In this document: positions 35,601-44,300 of the stretch, one piece after another
How the letters are laid out: every line of letters starts with the position of its first letter
Position numbering within the stretch: position 1 is the stretch's first letter
The notes under the pieces: model-generated
The model's input: only the letters and a program-made list of their open reading frames with translations
Told to the model about the DNA's origin: nothing
Databases searched by the model: none
Translations under genes and position numbers: made by a program
From: Alligator mississippiensis
Taxonomy: Eukaryota > Chordata > Crocodylia > Alligatoridae
NCBI RefSeq assembly: GCF_030867095.1
Contig: NC_081830.1
Location: 38,006,781-38,070,780 of the forward strand
DNA length: 64,000 nucleotides
Reading direction: 5' to 3'

Positions 35601-37424
35601 TGGGTGTAGATGGTCTTTCTCTATCTACTTCAGACAGACAGAGATTTAGAAGGTAATGCCCAGGGGATATATAGATTGATTTGCTCACTATAGCAATGAC
35701 ACTGCTGTTTCTTACCCTCAGTTCTCTGGAGACAGTGACTGGTTTGGACAGCAGCAGCGAACTCTTTACCATCTCAGTCAGTGGCATCTTGTATCTGCAG
35801 GTAAACATCGACAAATTGAAGGAGCTTGAGGTGGGAGGCAGGACCTCCCCAGGGCTATGAATGGGACCTGTATAATGATTGTAGTTGGATAGACTCATTC
35901 CCAAGGACAGCTGGAAGGGAACATGGTTTGCAAGCCCAGGGCAATGTCATAGCTCTGGAGAGCAGTGGGAACCCAGCAGGGAAGATGGTCAATGGCAAAT
36001 ATAAGCTTGCCTCTGCTATGCTGGTCTTGGTCTGAGGCTGAGCAGAAATCTGCCTGCCTGTACTATATTCCACAACTCTTAATAACACTGACTGGTCTTT
36101 TAGCTCCTCTAGGGGTTGGAACCCAGGTCCTCAAAGGTGTTTGTGATGGTCTATTACTATTACTATTAGGTGTGCTGGATTCCTTTTCTGGTTGTTTAAG
36201 TGGCCATTAGGGCTAATAGAAGCCTCCAGTACCATCCTAAATGATCTAGCTTTGACTGGGTTTCCCAGTAGTGTATGACATGACCAGGTTACAGTCAGAT
36301 TCCTACTTTCACATATACCTGACAGGAAGAAGGAGAGCCCACTGGTGAGGGTTCTGGCACTACCAGCTGGGCGACTCAAGTGGTGCTTCCTTTCCACTGA
36401 TGTCCTCAGTGACCTTGAGCAAATCATTCAGGGCTAGATCCTATGTTTTTTTTCTGCCTAAATGACACATACCCAGCTTGGCACTTGCTCCCACTTGGGC
36501 ACTTGCACACATTTACTCTATTGATGCTGGCCCACTGCACCTTTCATTTATATTCATTGCCTAAAATAGATAAACAGCACGGGGAAAGTGCCTGCCATAT
36601 TGGGAAGAACCTACAGCCATCCAGGGAGGCATCCATCTGAGCCACACCCCCTGCCCCGGCTTGTTTGCTTTCTCCTGGCACCACATATCTCCTCTTAGTT
36701 GTCCCACAAGCCAGTTTCAAGTAGAGAACTGCAGAAGAGTCTAGCCTGTGGTCCAGTAGTTAGCGTGCTTTGCTGAGATGCAGGTTCAAACTGCCTCTGG
36801 GAGACGGTGACCTGAAACTTGGCTCTCCTGCTCCCTGGGCAAGTGTCCTAACCACTAGACTTTTGGGCTAAAAGGTGAGTGTCTTGATGTCATTCACTCT
36901 GCACCAATCATGCTTTTTTCTGTGACTTGCAAGTATTCTGTGTGTTGAATACAGCACTCTGTTATAACACATTGGAGGTCTTTGAGCCACCAGTTTGAAA
37001 TTGCTCAGACCATAGGACAGCTTGTTTCAGCCACACTGGGGGATGACTGCATTCTGCACTGCTGACCCACCCCTTCTTGATCCTGGTACTGTCCCGCATC
37101 TCTTCATAACCCCTCAGCCCTTCCCAAGTGTAACATAGGGGCTGGAGGCTGAGGTAGGATCAGTCTCATATTAGAACTCAACCTTAGCTGTAGCATCACA
37201 ATGAGTGTCTCTTTAGCTAGATGAGAACTGCATAGTTTAGCACTGTGTTGAGTTCACTCAAAGCACTCCTGTGTACGGGTATTAGCCCCTTGGCTTTACT
37301 TTCACTATCAACTTCTCTCCTGCAGGCTGGCCAGTATGCCTCGGTTTTTGTAGACAACGCCACAGGATCATCCCTCACTGTGCAAAGTGGCTCAGATTTC
37401 AGTGCTGTTCTGCTGGGGGTGTGA
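26451..37424 (+). CDS. ERFE: ERFE, erythroferrone (FAM132B / C1QTNF15)
   Basis: Secreted hormone of erythroblasts; in mammals it binds BMP2/6-type ligands, lowers liver hepcidin and so raises iron supply. Coding exons are 26451-26645, 30671-30793, 31097-31199, 32290-32519, 34105-34213, 34554-34644, 35722-35800 and 37326-37424: 342 residues against about 354 in human. The start ATG has A at -3 and G at +4. Order along the protein: signal peptide (residues 1 to about 28); basic segment (SRKSREKK); conserved [20 protein letters not shown] (about 76-95); lysine-rich [12 protein letters not shown]; short collagen-like [17 protein letters not shown]; a glutamate-rich linker; and a C1q/TNF-like globular domain from about residue 187 to the end [12 protein letters not shown]-glycosylation sequons are NLT (about 231), NIS (about 283) and NAT (about 321). 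The gene lies between KLHL30 and ILKAP as in human. It looks intact. Confidence 0.95.
27270..27345 (+). repeat. Possible tRNA-derived SINE head
   Basis: GGTTCAAATCC at 27321-27331 matches the RNA polymerase III B-box exactly, and a weak A-box-like GTGGGTAATGG lies about 35 bp upstream. No cloverleaf can be drawn, so this is at most a SINE relic. Confidence 0.3.
27952..28039 (+). mobile_element. CR1 LINE 3' end
   Basis: GGCAGGGGTCGGACTGGATG, then a GATCTGTTGAGGTCCCTTCC stretch and the tail ATCTATGAATCTATGAA form the classic CR1 3' terminus with its repeated octamer. How far the fragment extends upstream is unclear. Confidence 0.8.
28838..29064 (+). mobile_element. Diverged CR1 LINE 3' fragment
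   Basis: The end reads GGGATGGACATGATGACCTC, CTGAGGCTCCCTCCTAGCCC and then TGTAATTA, matching the CR1 3' pattern (GATGACCTCCTGAGGTCCCT) with several changes. Upstream limits are guessed. Confidence 0.55.
29640..29756 (+). repeat. MIR-like SINE remnant
   Basis: TTTTGTGACCATGGGAAAGT, then CACAGAGCTTCTCTGCACTT and CAGTATCTTCTCC match the MIR core (TGTGACCTTGGGCAAGTCAC..CTCAGTTTCC) in order. Confidence 0.6.
30671..30793 (+). CDS. ERFE: ERFE exon 2: conserved [10 protein letters not shown] segment
   Basis: Acceptor TTTTTCCAAG ends at 30670; donor GTATAT starts at 30794, phase 0 on both sides. It encodes [20 protein letters not shown] and then [20 protein letters not shown]. This region corresponds to the mammalian N-terminal segment tied to BMP binding. 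Confidence 0.95.
31097..31199 (+). CDS. ERFE: ERFE exon 3: collagen-like repeat and start of linker
   Basis: Acceptor GGTTCCAG ends at 31096; donor GTACGG starts at 31200, phase 1. It encodes [20 protein letters not shown], a short Gly-X-Y run, followed by [14 protein letters not shown]. Confidence 0.93.
31200..32289 (+). other. ERFE intron 3
   Basis: No exon or identifiable element; a T-rich tract precedes the acceptor. Confidence 0.6.
32290..32519 (+). CDS. ERFE: ERFE exon 4: acidic linker and first C1q-like strands
   Basis: Acceptor TTTGACTCAG ends at 32289; donor GTAAGT starts at 32520, phase 0. It encodes [20 protein letters not shown], a run of glutamates, [11 protein letters not shown], then [20 protein letters not shown] and LQELQIYYI. 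The acidic block takes the place of the human aspartate-rich, alanine/proline-rich linker. Confidence 0.93.
32540..32625. mobile_element. Short CR1-family fragment
   Basis: The text GCTGGACCAGACCATTGGTC, then CAAATAGTCCACGATCTCAC resembles the common reptile CR1-related repeat reading CTGGATCAGACCATTGGTCC, ATCTAGTCCAGTATC. This is assignment by memory of that repeat, not by search. Confidence 0.45.
32627..32686. repeat. Four-copy 15-bp minisatellite
   Basis: GAGACTCC-headed units of 14-15 bp (GAGACTCCCACTGAA and close variants) occur four times in a row just downstream of ERFE exon 4. Confidence 0.85.
33333..33405 (-). repeat. MIR-like SINE remnant (minus orientation)
   Basis: ATGAGGAACTGAGGAGGGAG, GTTAGGCAACTCACCCAAGG and CATAGTTAGGCACTGAACTC follow the complemented MIR core and 3' part. 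Confidence 0.6.
34105..34213 (+). CDS. ERFE: ERFE exon 5: C1q-like domain
   Basis: Acceptor CTCTCACCAG ends at 34104; donor GTAAGT starts at 34214, phase 1. It encodes [20 protein letters not shown], then [16 protein letters not shown], the typical C1q core strands with an NLT sequon. Confidence 0.95.
34214..34553 (+). other. ERFE intron 5
   Basis: This short intron is mostly the palindromic repeat at 34290-34407. No exon is hidden in it. Confidence 0.6.
34290..34407. repeat. 118-bp palindromic interspersed repeat
   Basis: It begins GGGCCAAATCTCCATCTGAT, then GTAAATCAGCA. The complement of its end reads GGGCTGGAGCCTCAGCAGAT, then GTAAAGTCA. The central GCTCCATTGGAGTCACTGGG is also self-complementary. 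The pattern TGTAAATCA..CTCCATTG is familiar from reptile genomes, but I cannot name the family. A weaker half copy lies near 11550-11610. Confidence 0.65.
34554..34644 (+). CDS. ERFE: ERFE exon 6: C1q-like domain
   Basis: Acceptor CTGCACGCAG ends at 34553; donor GTGAGT starts at 34645, phase 2. It encodes [20 protein letters not shown], then [10 protein letters not shown]. The two cysteines match those in human LLICIQSRCQRN. Confidence 0.95.
34645..35721 (+). other. ERFE intron 6
   Basis: No recognised repeat, exon or regulatory structure apart from short homopolymer runs. Confidence 0.55.
35722..35800 (+). CDS. ERFE: ERFE exon 7: C1q-like domain
   Basis: Acceptor TTACCCTCAG ends at 35721; donor GTAAAC starts at 35801, phase 0. 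It encodes [20 protein letters not shown] and GILYLQ, close to the human segment ending VNGVLYLQ. Confidence 0.95.
35801..37325 (+). other. ERFE intron 7
   Basis: This carries an inverted pair of tRNA-like SINE heads (36741-36870) and a faint MIR-like core near 36400-36430; otherwise featureless. Confidence 0.55.
36741..36870. repeat. Inverted pair of tRNA-like SINE heads
   Basis: The plus strand reads CTAGCCTGTGGTCCAGTAGT, TAGCG and then the B-box-like GGTTCAAACTG at 36783-36793. The second half, complemented, reads GTCTAGTGGTTAGGACACTT, GCCCAGGGAGCAGGAG and AAGTTTCAGG. Both halves look like the same tRNA-derived head, facing each other as a foldback. Neither is a functional tRNA. Confidence 0.55.
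37326..37424 (+). CDS. ERFE: ERFE exon 8: C terminus
   Basis: Acceptor CTCCTGCAG ends at 37325; TGA stop is 37422-37424. It encodes [20 protein letters not shown] and [12 protein letters not shown], the conserved closing strand of C1q-family proteins. Confidence 0.96.
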   Translation, partial: AGQYASVFVDNATGSSLTVQSGSDFSAVLLGV

Positions 37425-38859
37425 ATGGCTTCCAGGCACTTGGCCCTTCGTCCAAAATACCTCTTTCCTTTGTCCCACTGTAAACTGTACCAGATCCTTC
37501 TTCAAGAGCAATTCAACCAACTCTCACCCAAGCATGGGGAAGCACAGCACCATGCAATCAAGAGCAGCCAGCTGCACAGATTCAGTTGTCAAAACCACCA
37601 GGTTGGTACATTGCATGAGATAGCAAGCCTCTACAGAGCTGCAGGTAAAAACCCTTGAGGCATCACTCGAATCACCCCCTTTAATTTATTTTGTGAAGAA
37701 CAGTTGTCAAGCCTTATCATCTATGGACAATCTTGCACTGTTGCTGACTTCCAAAGGCAGTAAGCATCTGTACTTAAGAAAGAACAGTTTGAAGACTGCA
37801 CAAGCCTTTCAAGCCAGAGATTAGCAGGTTTTTGTGGTCAGTTGTTCACCAGCTCAAAGCCAAGGTTTTGCATGGCTTCAGCTTTTTTGCAACTTATTTG
37901 TAGTTAAGGTGGTTAAGGTTTGTTGGTAGGTGGCAGCTCATCTCCAAAGCAGAGCAGCATCATGAGAGTCACAGGCTGGGTGTAAAACAAATAGCTATCC
38001 AGTCATTTCCTACTTCCTAGCACCAGTGTTTTAGCAGCAGCACCACCTCATCTCCTTGGCACAGAGCCTGGTCAATGGGTGGCAGAGATACTTGCTGTCA
38101 CTCCTCATTTTGGTCTTGATAACACAGTCTAATGCTGATGAAGCCAGCAGGCCTACGTGTGTACGTGAGGGCTGGGGGTTTGCATCTTGAGGGGTGGAGG
38201 AGGAAAAGCTGCAGTTTAAATTTCTCAGTACTGTGTACTTAATCCTGAGCTGCTGCCAGAACTTCAGTGAGATATCCTAGGACATGCAGCCCCACCTTCA
38301 TGACAACGGGACCCTTTGCACGTAGGCACAGAGAGGTATAACCCCCTCCAAATGTTATCTTTTCAAAAAGCTTCTGCAGCTCTGGATGGGGAGGGGCGGC
38401 GGGGGGGAAAATAGCTCTTCTATTTTTTGAGGGCCCTGACAGAAAACAGAACATAAAACCTATGTTCAAAGATGGAGTAATAGAGACCCAATGCTTGCAG
38501 TCTTTACTCAAGAAGAGGTGTTACAAGGTAGCTAACACAGCGGCAGCTTAATGAAGGCAAGGCGTTGTAGTTAGTATGCAAGTTAACAGGTCAAGGTAAA
38601 TATTTACCGTCATTTGTTAACATGCGAGTACTGCAGGCTATTTTACCTCTGAGGACATTACCATGTATGAGCTAATGCAAGGTAAGAACACAGCTTCCAC
38701 TGGCTGATGAAACAGCCAAAAGGGCAGCAGGATTTTACTCTTGGGTACAGACCCCTGCTAGGTGACTAGCAGTCCACTGGAAACCAGACAGTGTAACCCT
38801 ACGTAGAAATGTTGGATGATAAAAATCCATCCTATCTCCAAATCTGATTGCGTCCATAA

Positions 38860-38865
38860 AATAAA
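38860..38865 (+). terminator. Candidate ERFE polyadenylation signal
   Basis: This is the first canonical AATAAA on the plus strand after the ERFE stop (1.4 kb downstream); another lies at 39263-39268. The choice between them cannot be made from sequence. Confidence 0.25.
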
Positions 38866-40103
38866 TCCAGCCTACTGATACAAGTAACTCTATCATATTT
38901 AGAAGAGAAAGAAAAACTCAGGGTCCACAGCAGGGTTATTGCTACAGAATACCATAATGTTCAGGACTGACTCAGGATGCCATCCTCAGCACTGAAAATA
39001 CCAAATAGCCAACAAACTGATAAATGAGTGGAGACAAGACAGCAAGACTATGTACCTAGAATAAAAAAAAAAAGCTGTTTCTCAGTACATTGCTCATCCA
39101 CTCAACCCTACCAGGAAACGAGAGGAGACAATTTCTTGGACTTCAAATAGGGCCAGTGGTTGCCCCCAGCCTCCAATGATGGAGTTCAGCTTGTTTGTAT
39201 TCTGCAACTTCTATGGACCATGTCAAGGATCCTTCCACAGTTTTTTCCTCACCTGCATTATAAATAAATGTATGCTATAAAGCATTTTATGGAAATATTT
39301 ATGAGATGCTATGGTAATATGGAATATATTTATGTAACTAGCTTGAGTTGCGCTTTCAGTTACATTTCTAAAAGGGGAAGAAATGGCAAGTATGAGAAAA
39401 AGGAACGGTAAAGCAGAGAAAGCAGCAAGATGGAGAAAAAAAAATAAAGCACATTTTATCACTGCCAGACATATGAGACAAAAAGCAAGCAGGAATAAAA
39501 GACGAGTGGAGGAGGAGCACTTCTTGGAAGCAGCAGTAAAGATGATGGACCGAAGCCCGATGCCCCATCTATTTGTATCTCTGCCACCAGTCTCCCTGCT
39601 GGCTGGCAGGCACTATATTAGACATCTCCCTCTCCCCTCTGTCTGCATTACCCTTATTCTGATAAACTGAGAGAAGCAGGGGGATGAGAAGGGAGGCTTT
39701 AGTATCATGCTCAACATTTTCTTTCTGATACCTGTATTACCAGGATGCTTCTTCAGTGTTACTAAATAAACAAAATATTAGTTTCTCTCTTTTTCCCTCA
39801 TTTTGTCCCCCACTTCTACAATACTCATTTCTGAGCCTGAAGAAATTATATCCTCAGCCTACTCATTTCATAAACACAATTATAAACAGCAACTCTCAAC
39901 TGCTATTCAGTTTGACAGGTTTGCTGGCACAGGAAATTTCTGCTCAGCTCTTCAAAACAGCTTTCCAAGATATTCCTCCCATCTGTTAGCCTTCTCTGTT
40001 CCAAAGCAAAATGTGTTCCATGGGAAAGAGGGAATCCCATATGCCCTGAAGTGCAGGACTTGCAATTAGACTGAGTTTGTAAAACATTTTGCATTCTGCA
40101 ATG

Positions 40104-40582
40104 CAGGGATTTCAAAATCAGCTGGTCTGTGGGCCAGATAAGAGGCCTGGGGCTGGCCCATGGGCTGGATGAACAGCACAAAGCCAGTCTGGCAAGCTGG
40201 ATCAGGCCCAAACCCCCCTTCCTCCCTACTACATGCCAGATCCAGCACCCATGGCACTCACTCCAGCTGGTCCTGGACTGTGCTGCAGGCAGTGCCCACT
40301 CTGGCTGGTTCATGGTAGATGCCATGTTTAGTGCAGGTGCCAGTTCTGGTATGCAGGGCACTCATGGAGTTGCCACCCCCTATTCTGGATCCAGCACCTG
40401 CTTTGGCCAGTCTGGGACTGCACTCCACAAGGGACCTAACTCCAGGACACACACTGCATGCAGCGCCCAAGCCAGCCAGTCTGGCATGGGTGCCATGTGT
40501 GGTTTGCATCTCAGGCTGGCATCCAGGCCCAGCATGAGGCTAGATGATGTGGTTCCCTCGGGCCATACCTTTGACACCGCTG
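40104..40582. mobile_element. 479-bp hAT element with perfect 8-bp target duplication
   Basis: CTGCAATG occurs at 40096-40103 and again at 40583-40590. The left end CAGGGATTTCAAAAT and the complemented right end CAGCGGTGTCAAAGG are inverted. The interior consists of GCCAG/CTGGC-rich sequence without a transposase; the 160-codon open frame inside it is incidental. Confidence 0.88.
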
Positions 40583-41066
40583 CTGCAATGAAACTGAAAT
40601 GCAATTGCTAGCTAGCTCACATGCACTGTAGTTGTTGATCCAGAATGCTACACTTCCCTTCTTTCAATGGCCATCTTGAAGCTCTAGCTCTTCAAGGCTG
40701 CTTTTTGTAGAAGGGTAGGTGAAAGATGGCATGTGGAACTATGACTGCCTTTCACAAGCACTTATAACCAGCTACTTGAGTTTTTCACTGAATCTGGATC
40801 TCTTCTTTGCTCTTAATATGGCTAAAAGCCTCATGACTGTTTTTTTTTATGCGACTTGTCTAGTCCCATTTGCCATTCTGCTCATGTTGCTGTGTAGCCA
40901 CAGGCAGGGTGTTCCAGCAGTTGCCACTTACCAAGGCTTCTGCTAGACTGGTGAATCCAGGTAATTTAAACTTTGTGGAAATTAATACCGGTGGCAGGTC
41001 TGGCTATTCAGATACACATACATACACGACTACAAATAAAGTGAACTAAAAACTATTAGAAAAAAC

Positions 41067-41072
41067 TTTATT
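41067..41072 (-). terminator. ILKAP polyadenylation signal
   Basis: TTTATT on the plus strand gives AATAAA in the ILKAP sense, 125 bases after the stop codon. It would yield a very short 3' untranslated region containing a CA/TG-rich tract (41100-41130). Confidence 0.6.
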
Positions 41073-41196
41073 TACAATGACGAGTATCCAGTGGGGATAC
41101 CCACATACACTCACACACGCACACACACTGACTTTTGTTGTTTTTTTTAAATCCACGGCATGCAGCTTTGGACGCCACTTGTACCAAGTTTTTCCT

Positions 41197-41337
41197 TCAG
41201 TGCTCAATCCGGACCACCATTACTGTGACGTTATCTGCTGAACCTCGCTGCACTGCTTTGTTGGCCAGCCTGTTACAGGCGGCTTCATATCTGGCATCGA
41301 CTTCTAGTTTCCCTTCTCGCATTTGGATGTTCTTGTC
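41197..41337 (-). CDS. ILKAP: ILKAP exon 12, C terminus
   Basis: Encodes DKNIQMREGKLEVDARYEAA, CNRLANKAVQRGSADN and VTVMVVRIEH, then TGA (41197-41199). SADN supplies the last conserved acidic metal ligand. Confidence 0.96.
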   Translation of the reverse strand, partial: DKNIQMREGKLEVDARYEAACNRLANKAVQRGSADNVTVMVVRIEH

Positions 41338-44300
41338 CTGTGGAAGATGCACAGACCAAGATAATCACACTCAGATTAAGTAGGCAAAAACATTTTGCAG
41401 TGGGTTAATCAGGATTCCAATACTTGTTACACTTTTGTGCTACACAACGCAATAGTGACTTAAGGAACAAAACTACACAGCATCATACTTCTTTGAGTTC
41501 TGTTTCTTCCAGATCTAGAAAAACAGATGACTCATGCGTGAAGGCAAATAACCGGCAAAGAAAGGTCCTACGATGGGCAGGAACCACTTCTTTGTACAGG
41601 ACATGGGAACGGCAAGGTAATAAAATGGCACCATGAAGCAGACATATAACTAGGATAACATGGCAGAGGTAGCTCTACTCTTTCCAAACAGATACTTTCA
41701 ACAAGCTGGCAGAGCTCACCTGTCTCAGGTAAGAGTATGCTGCTCCTCCCCAGGTTCACCTTTCCTGCCTGCCACCAACATTTGGAGGAAGCTACATGCA
41801 ATTTCTCAGTCCTCATGCACTGATGAAACAGTGCACACATTAACCTCTACCCAGAGCTGCCCTCTCCTCACCTCCAGGCAAGACAAGATGAAGTTCACAG
41901 CTTCTTCTGGTGTGAAGACCTTGAAGAGACCATCACAGGCAATCAGGATGAACCTGGAAGAGAAGTAGAAAGGCTGGGCAATAAGCTCAGACCCTTGACC
42001 ATGATACAAAATCCCCGTTATCTACAGAAAGCCCTCCAGTGCAATTCAAAGGATGATCATTGCAAAATGCAGCTAAGTTTTGACATCAGCCTTACTAGGT
42101 GCTAGCAAGTATGTCAGCACTCCAGAAGCTACCCTTCCACATATATAATGTGTGGAACCTAAGGAGCAACGCAAGAACACAGATGCGGTAACATCCACAT
42201 ACCAAAGTCAAAGTCAGACTACAATTGTTAGTAATGCAAAACTGCCACTGTGCATGGCTTATGTGCAACATCTTCAACTTCTGTAGAAGCTCATTTTTTC
42301 CTTAGATGTTCTGTTCTTCCATATATCTGTCTTGTGAAGAGACTTGCAGAATAAATGGGGCATCAACAGTGCCATCCTACATTACAGCATCTGTTGACCT
42401 AAAAATTTCCAAGGGTGGAGAGTGAAAAAATAAGCAGCATACCTAGAAATATGCCAAGAGAGTGTGCAATTAAATCTGGCCTTCCCCAGAAGGCTTGTAA
42501 CTGTATGAGATATTTTACCCTAAAGTTGCATTTCTCAGCACCAGCAACGATTTCAGTTGTTTTACTTCTTCAAAAGACAATCATTAACTCTTGCTGACTC
42601 TCAGGCCTAATGAGGACAGTTTGCCATGAACTATTTAACTGCTGATCACTTCTCCAAAAAATCCAACAAATACACCAAAATACTGCTGAGTGGTGCAGTA
42701 TATGTGGGGGCTGAGAAAAAAACAGGAGCAGCTTTTTAATGGCAGGGGCAGAAAAACAGAGCTTCAAGACCCCTCCACCGTGTGCAGTGGAAAGAGAATA
42801 TGCAGTCCATTTGTGAAAAAAGCTTCTAGTACTCTTCAGCAGATTCCCCCATCTTGCTTAGTGCACTAATTTGAGCCATGCTCTGAGCACAAAATCATTC
42901 ATTTCTCCCAAGGCTTTCATTTTTCAGTGCGAGTACTTCAAAAACAATCTTTACAACACACCCATGAAGTGAAGTGCTATTATCCTCACTGAATACTACA
43001 CATATGGGCCAGGGACAGAGAGTAAGGTCAAAAGCATCCTCTAACTTTTTGTGCTCAGCCTGATTTACTTAGCATGTTGATTCACCTAGAGTTATGAGCA
43101 CGTTGCATTACTCAGTGCAGTAGCCAGTGCCACTCCTGCTGAGGGTCAGCAATGCAGAAAATGCATTCCCTGCTTCACTTTCTACTTGGTTGTGCATTAC
43201 CTGTCATTGTATGAGAGTTGGCAGCGTTTGATATCTGGCACAGAGATGACCCCACAGCGCTTGTACTGTCCATCACCGATGGAGCGGGAAACCTCCAGCA
43301 CACCTAGTACTCGCCCATCCCTAAAAGAGGGAAAGGAAACCCACTTGAAACAAACTGGCTCAGCAGGACACCAGATTTCCCAGGTTTACACAAATGGTCT
43401 GTGACCATACTTCCAGCTAGAAAACTTAATGCACTGATTGAGCATTATAAACAGATACTTATAAATAAAAAGATGAGGGGCTGTTCCTATGGGTGTGCTG
43501 TTGGCCATGGATGAAATCCTGCCCCCCACTGAAATCAACAGGAATAACAGCCTCCAACAGACTCGGGGATGAATAACAGCCTCCAACAGAGTCAAGATCT
43601 CTGCCCATTTCCTTTGACAAAGAATTCAAAATGAGCAAAGCCTGCACAGAAACTTCCTTAAAAATGGAGGTTGCTAGGAGGCTGCTTTGGTCTTGGTGTA
43701 ACCTGATAATTGCTCAGTCTAATCAGAAACCTGATTCAGAAGCACAGAGCTGTGTGTGATACATGTAACTAAGGCCTGTAGAAATCTATTTTAAACAGGA
43801 CTGTTGCCTGGCTGCCGGAGGGAGAGGCCAGAAGAAGGAGATTCTGTTTTAATAAGATATAGAGCAGAGTGCATGGGAGTGCAAATGAAGAATGCCAACA
43901 CCAGGATTCAGAATGACTGAGTGGTTATGCTAAAAAAAGAAAAAAAAGTAATGGCATCCACTACAAAATTTGTTACAGAATCAGTGTTTTTAATGGAAAT
44001 GCCATTCTTGTGCTGAGAATCAGGCAAGACCAAGGAACTGAGTAGAATACTGCAAGCAAAAAATACAAAGTACCTGAGTGCAGCAATTTTAAAATTAGCA
44101 TTACTAGCTATAGACCTGGACAAACCTTTATTTTGTAAACAGCACTGTGAAAGCTTTTGGGGATGTGTATAACAGTATCTAGCAAATAGAGCAAAGGCAA
44201 GGGTTGCCATCTCATATCCCTGTTCTATTAATATTTTGCATAGGATAAGTTATGAAGACCCATATGGGACAAAGACCACCCATTCTCCTTTACCTAGACT

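Larger units (their letters stand above)
37425..41196. other. Convergent ERFE-ILKAP intergenic region
   Basis: The two genes end toward each other with 3.8 kb between stop codons. The stretch holds candidate ERFE poly(A) signals, the hAT element at 40104-40582 and the ILKAP 3' untranslated region. The segments 37800-38850 and 39300-40090 show no exon or element I can identify. Confidence 0.6.

Noticed and set aside
36741-36797. Possible tRNA gene
   Set aside because: The B-box is imperfect and no cloverleaf with paired acceptor stem can be drawn; better read as a SINE head.
40129-40611. 160-codon plus-strand open frame
   Set aside because: It lies almost entirely inside the 479-bp hAT element and runs over its right boundary; not a gene.
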